DNA of 14,736 nucleotides from Syntrophomonadaceae bacterium (GTDB taxonomy: Bacteria > Bacillota > Dethiobacteria > DTU022 > UBA8154): positions 1-14,736 of the forward strand of contig SKTJ01000054.1 in the NCBI GenBank assembly GCA_007122565.1. The letters run 5' to 3'. The translations under genes and the position numbers were made by a program. Under the pieces are notes generated by a model, which searched no databases, had not been told where the DNA came from, and saw only the letters and a list, made by a program, of their open reading frames with translations. Positions 14,573 to 14,736 of this stretch are shown here, in pieces. Numbering within the stretch: position 1 is the stretch's first letter; each line of letters starts with the position of its first letter.

Positions 14573-14736
14573 GTTACTGCTCAGGTTTAATTTACACCGG
14601 GGTTCAGGATACCTGTTCGAAACCGCAGTCTCAAGTTAAAGATACAGGGGTTGCCTTTGCCGACCCGGCTCACATGCTTTGGCTCGCTGCGCTCAAACAC
14701 GTAGCATGTGGAAACCCCGGTCCGGCAAAGCCTTTT
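14573..14736 (-). repeat. Interspersed hairpin repeat, copy 2 (inverted, cut by window end)
   Basis: This is the reverse complement of copy 1 (2335-2498), aligned without a gap, with about 9 mismatches in 164 bases and only 2 in the ~132 bases nearest the window end. Similarity begins two bases after the dehydrogenase stop codon. The GGGGTTCAGGATACCTGTT end sequence is at about 14599-14617. The rest of the unit continues past 14736. Confidence 0.88.
14653..14736 (+). terminator. Repeat-borne hairpin acting as likely operon terminator
   Basis: Within copy 2, GCCTTTGCCG (14653-14662) pairs with CGGCAAAGCC (14723-14732) at 9 of 10 positions. The tip is the perfect 8-bp CACATGCT/AGCATGTG stem, and TTTT follows directly at 14733-14736. 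In this orientation the repeat offers a plausible factor-independent stop for the operon ending at 14571. In copy 1 the same signal faces the minus strand. The T run may continue beyond the window. Confidence 0.5.

Noticed and set aside
1..14736. CRISPR arrays, tRNA, rRNA, phage genes, transposases or toxin-antitoxin pairs
   Set aside because: I read the intergenic regions for regularly spaced repeats, cloverleaf arms and short paired genes and saw none. The only repeats are the two hairpin copies and the short GTTTACGTTA pair.

Overview
The window reads as about 14.7 kb of chromosome from an anaerobic Bacillota (Clostridia), most like the Peptococcaceae / Desulfotomaculum / Pelotomaculum type of organism. 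The reasons are purine-rich Shine-Dalgarno sites, frequent GTG and TTG starts, intrinsic terminators, moderate GC, and oxygen-sensitive ferredoxin-linked enzymes (IorAB and an FrhB-like Fe-S flavoprotein). The taxonomic guess is inference only. Every recognised gene is on the + strand.

Layout. (1) 1-2236: the 3' part of a class I aminotransferase, followed almost without a gap by a class V PLP enzyme. (2) 2237-2623: no gene; it holds a ~180-bp hairpin-forming repeat and a promoter. (3) 2624-3861: a second class I aminotransferase with its own promoter and a strong terminator. (4) 3962-4817: a GntR/FadR-type regulator with a perfect FCD-class operator core just downstream of its promoter, ending in a terminator. 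(5) 4843-8005: a DctP-DctQ-DctM TRAP transporter, with a long hairpin between the binding protein and the membrane genes. (6) 8117-10665: iorA-iorB, indolepyruvate:ferredoxin oxidoreductase, in a visibly GC-richer block. (7) 10794-11933: an FrhB-like Fe-S flavoprotein. (8) 11997-14571: two overlapping fumarylacetoacetate hydrolase (FAH) family genes and a D-2-hydroxyacid dehydrogenase. (9) 14573-14736: a second, inverted copy of the repeat, cut by the window end and carrying a terminator-like hairpin.

How it may work (inference). A small carboxylate enters through the TRAP system under control of the GntR regulator. The aminotransferases interconvert amino and 2-oxo acids. IorAB oxidatively decarboxylates an (aryl)pyruvate-type 2-oxo acid to an acyl-CoA and reduces ferredoxin. 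The FrhB-like protein could carry those electrons to another acceptor. The FAH pair would cleave, decarboxylate or tautomerise a dioxo-acid intermediate, and the hydroxyacid dehydrogenase would reduce a 2-oxo acid with NADH. I do not know this gene set as a named pathway. The substrate cannot be read from the sequence, and no acyl-CoA synthetase or CoA-transferase lies in the window to complete it.

The most notable points are: the inverted repeat pair bracketing ~12 kb from the second aminotransferase to the dehydrogenase; the tandem FAH genes, one of which lacks the HxxE catalytic dyad; the IorAB / FrhB-like association; and the replacement of a near-invariant PLP-site Asn by Cys in the first aminotransferase.
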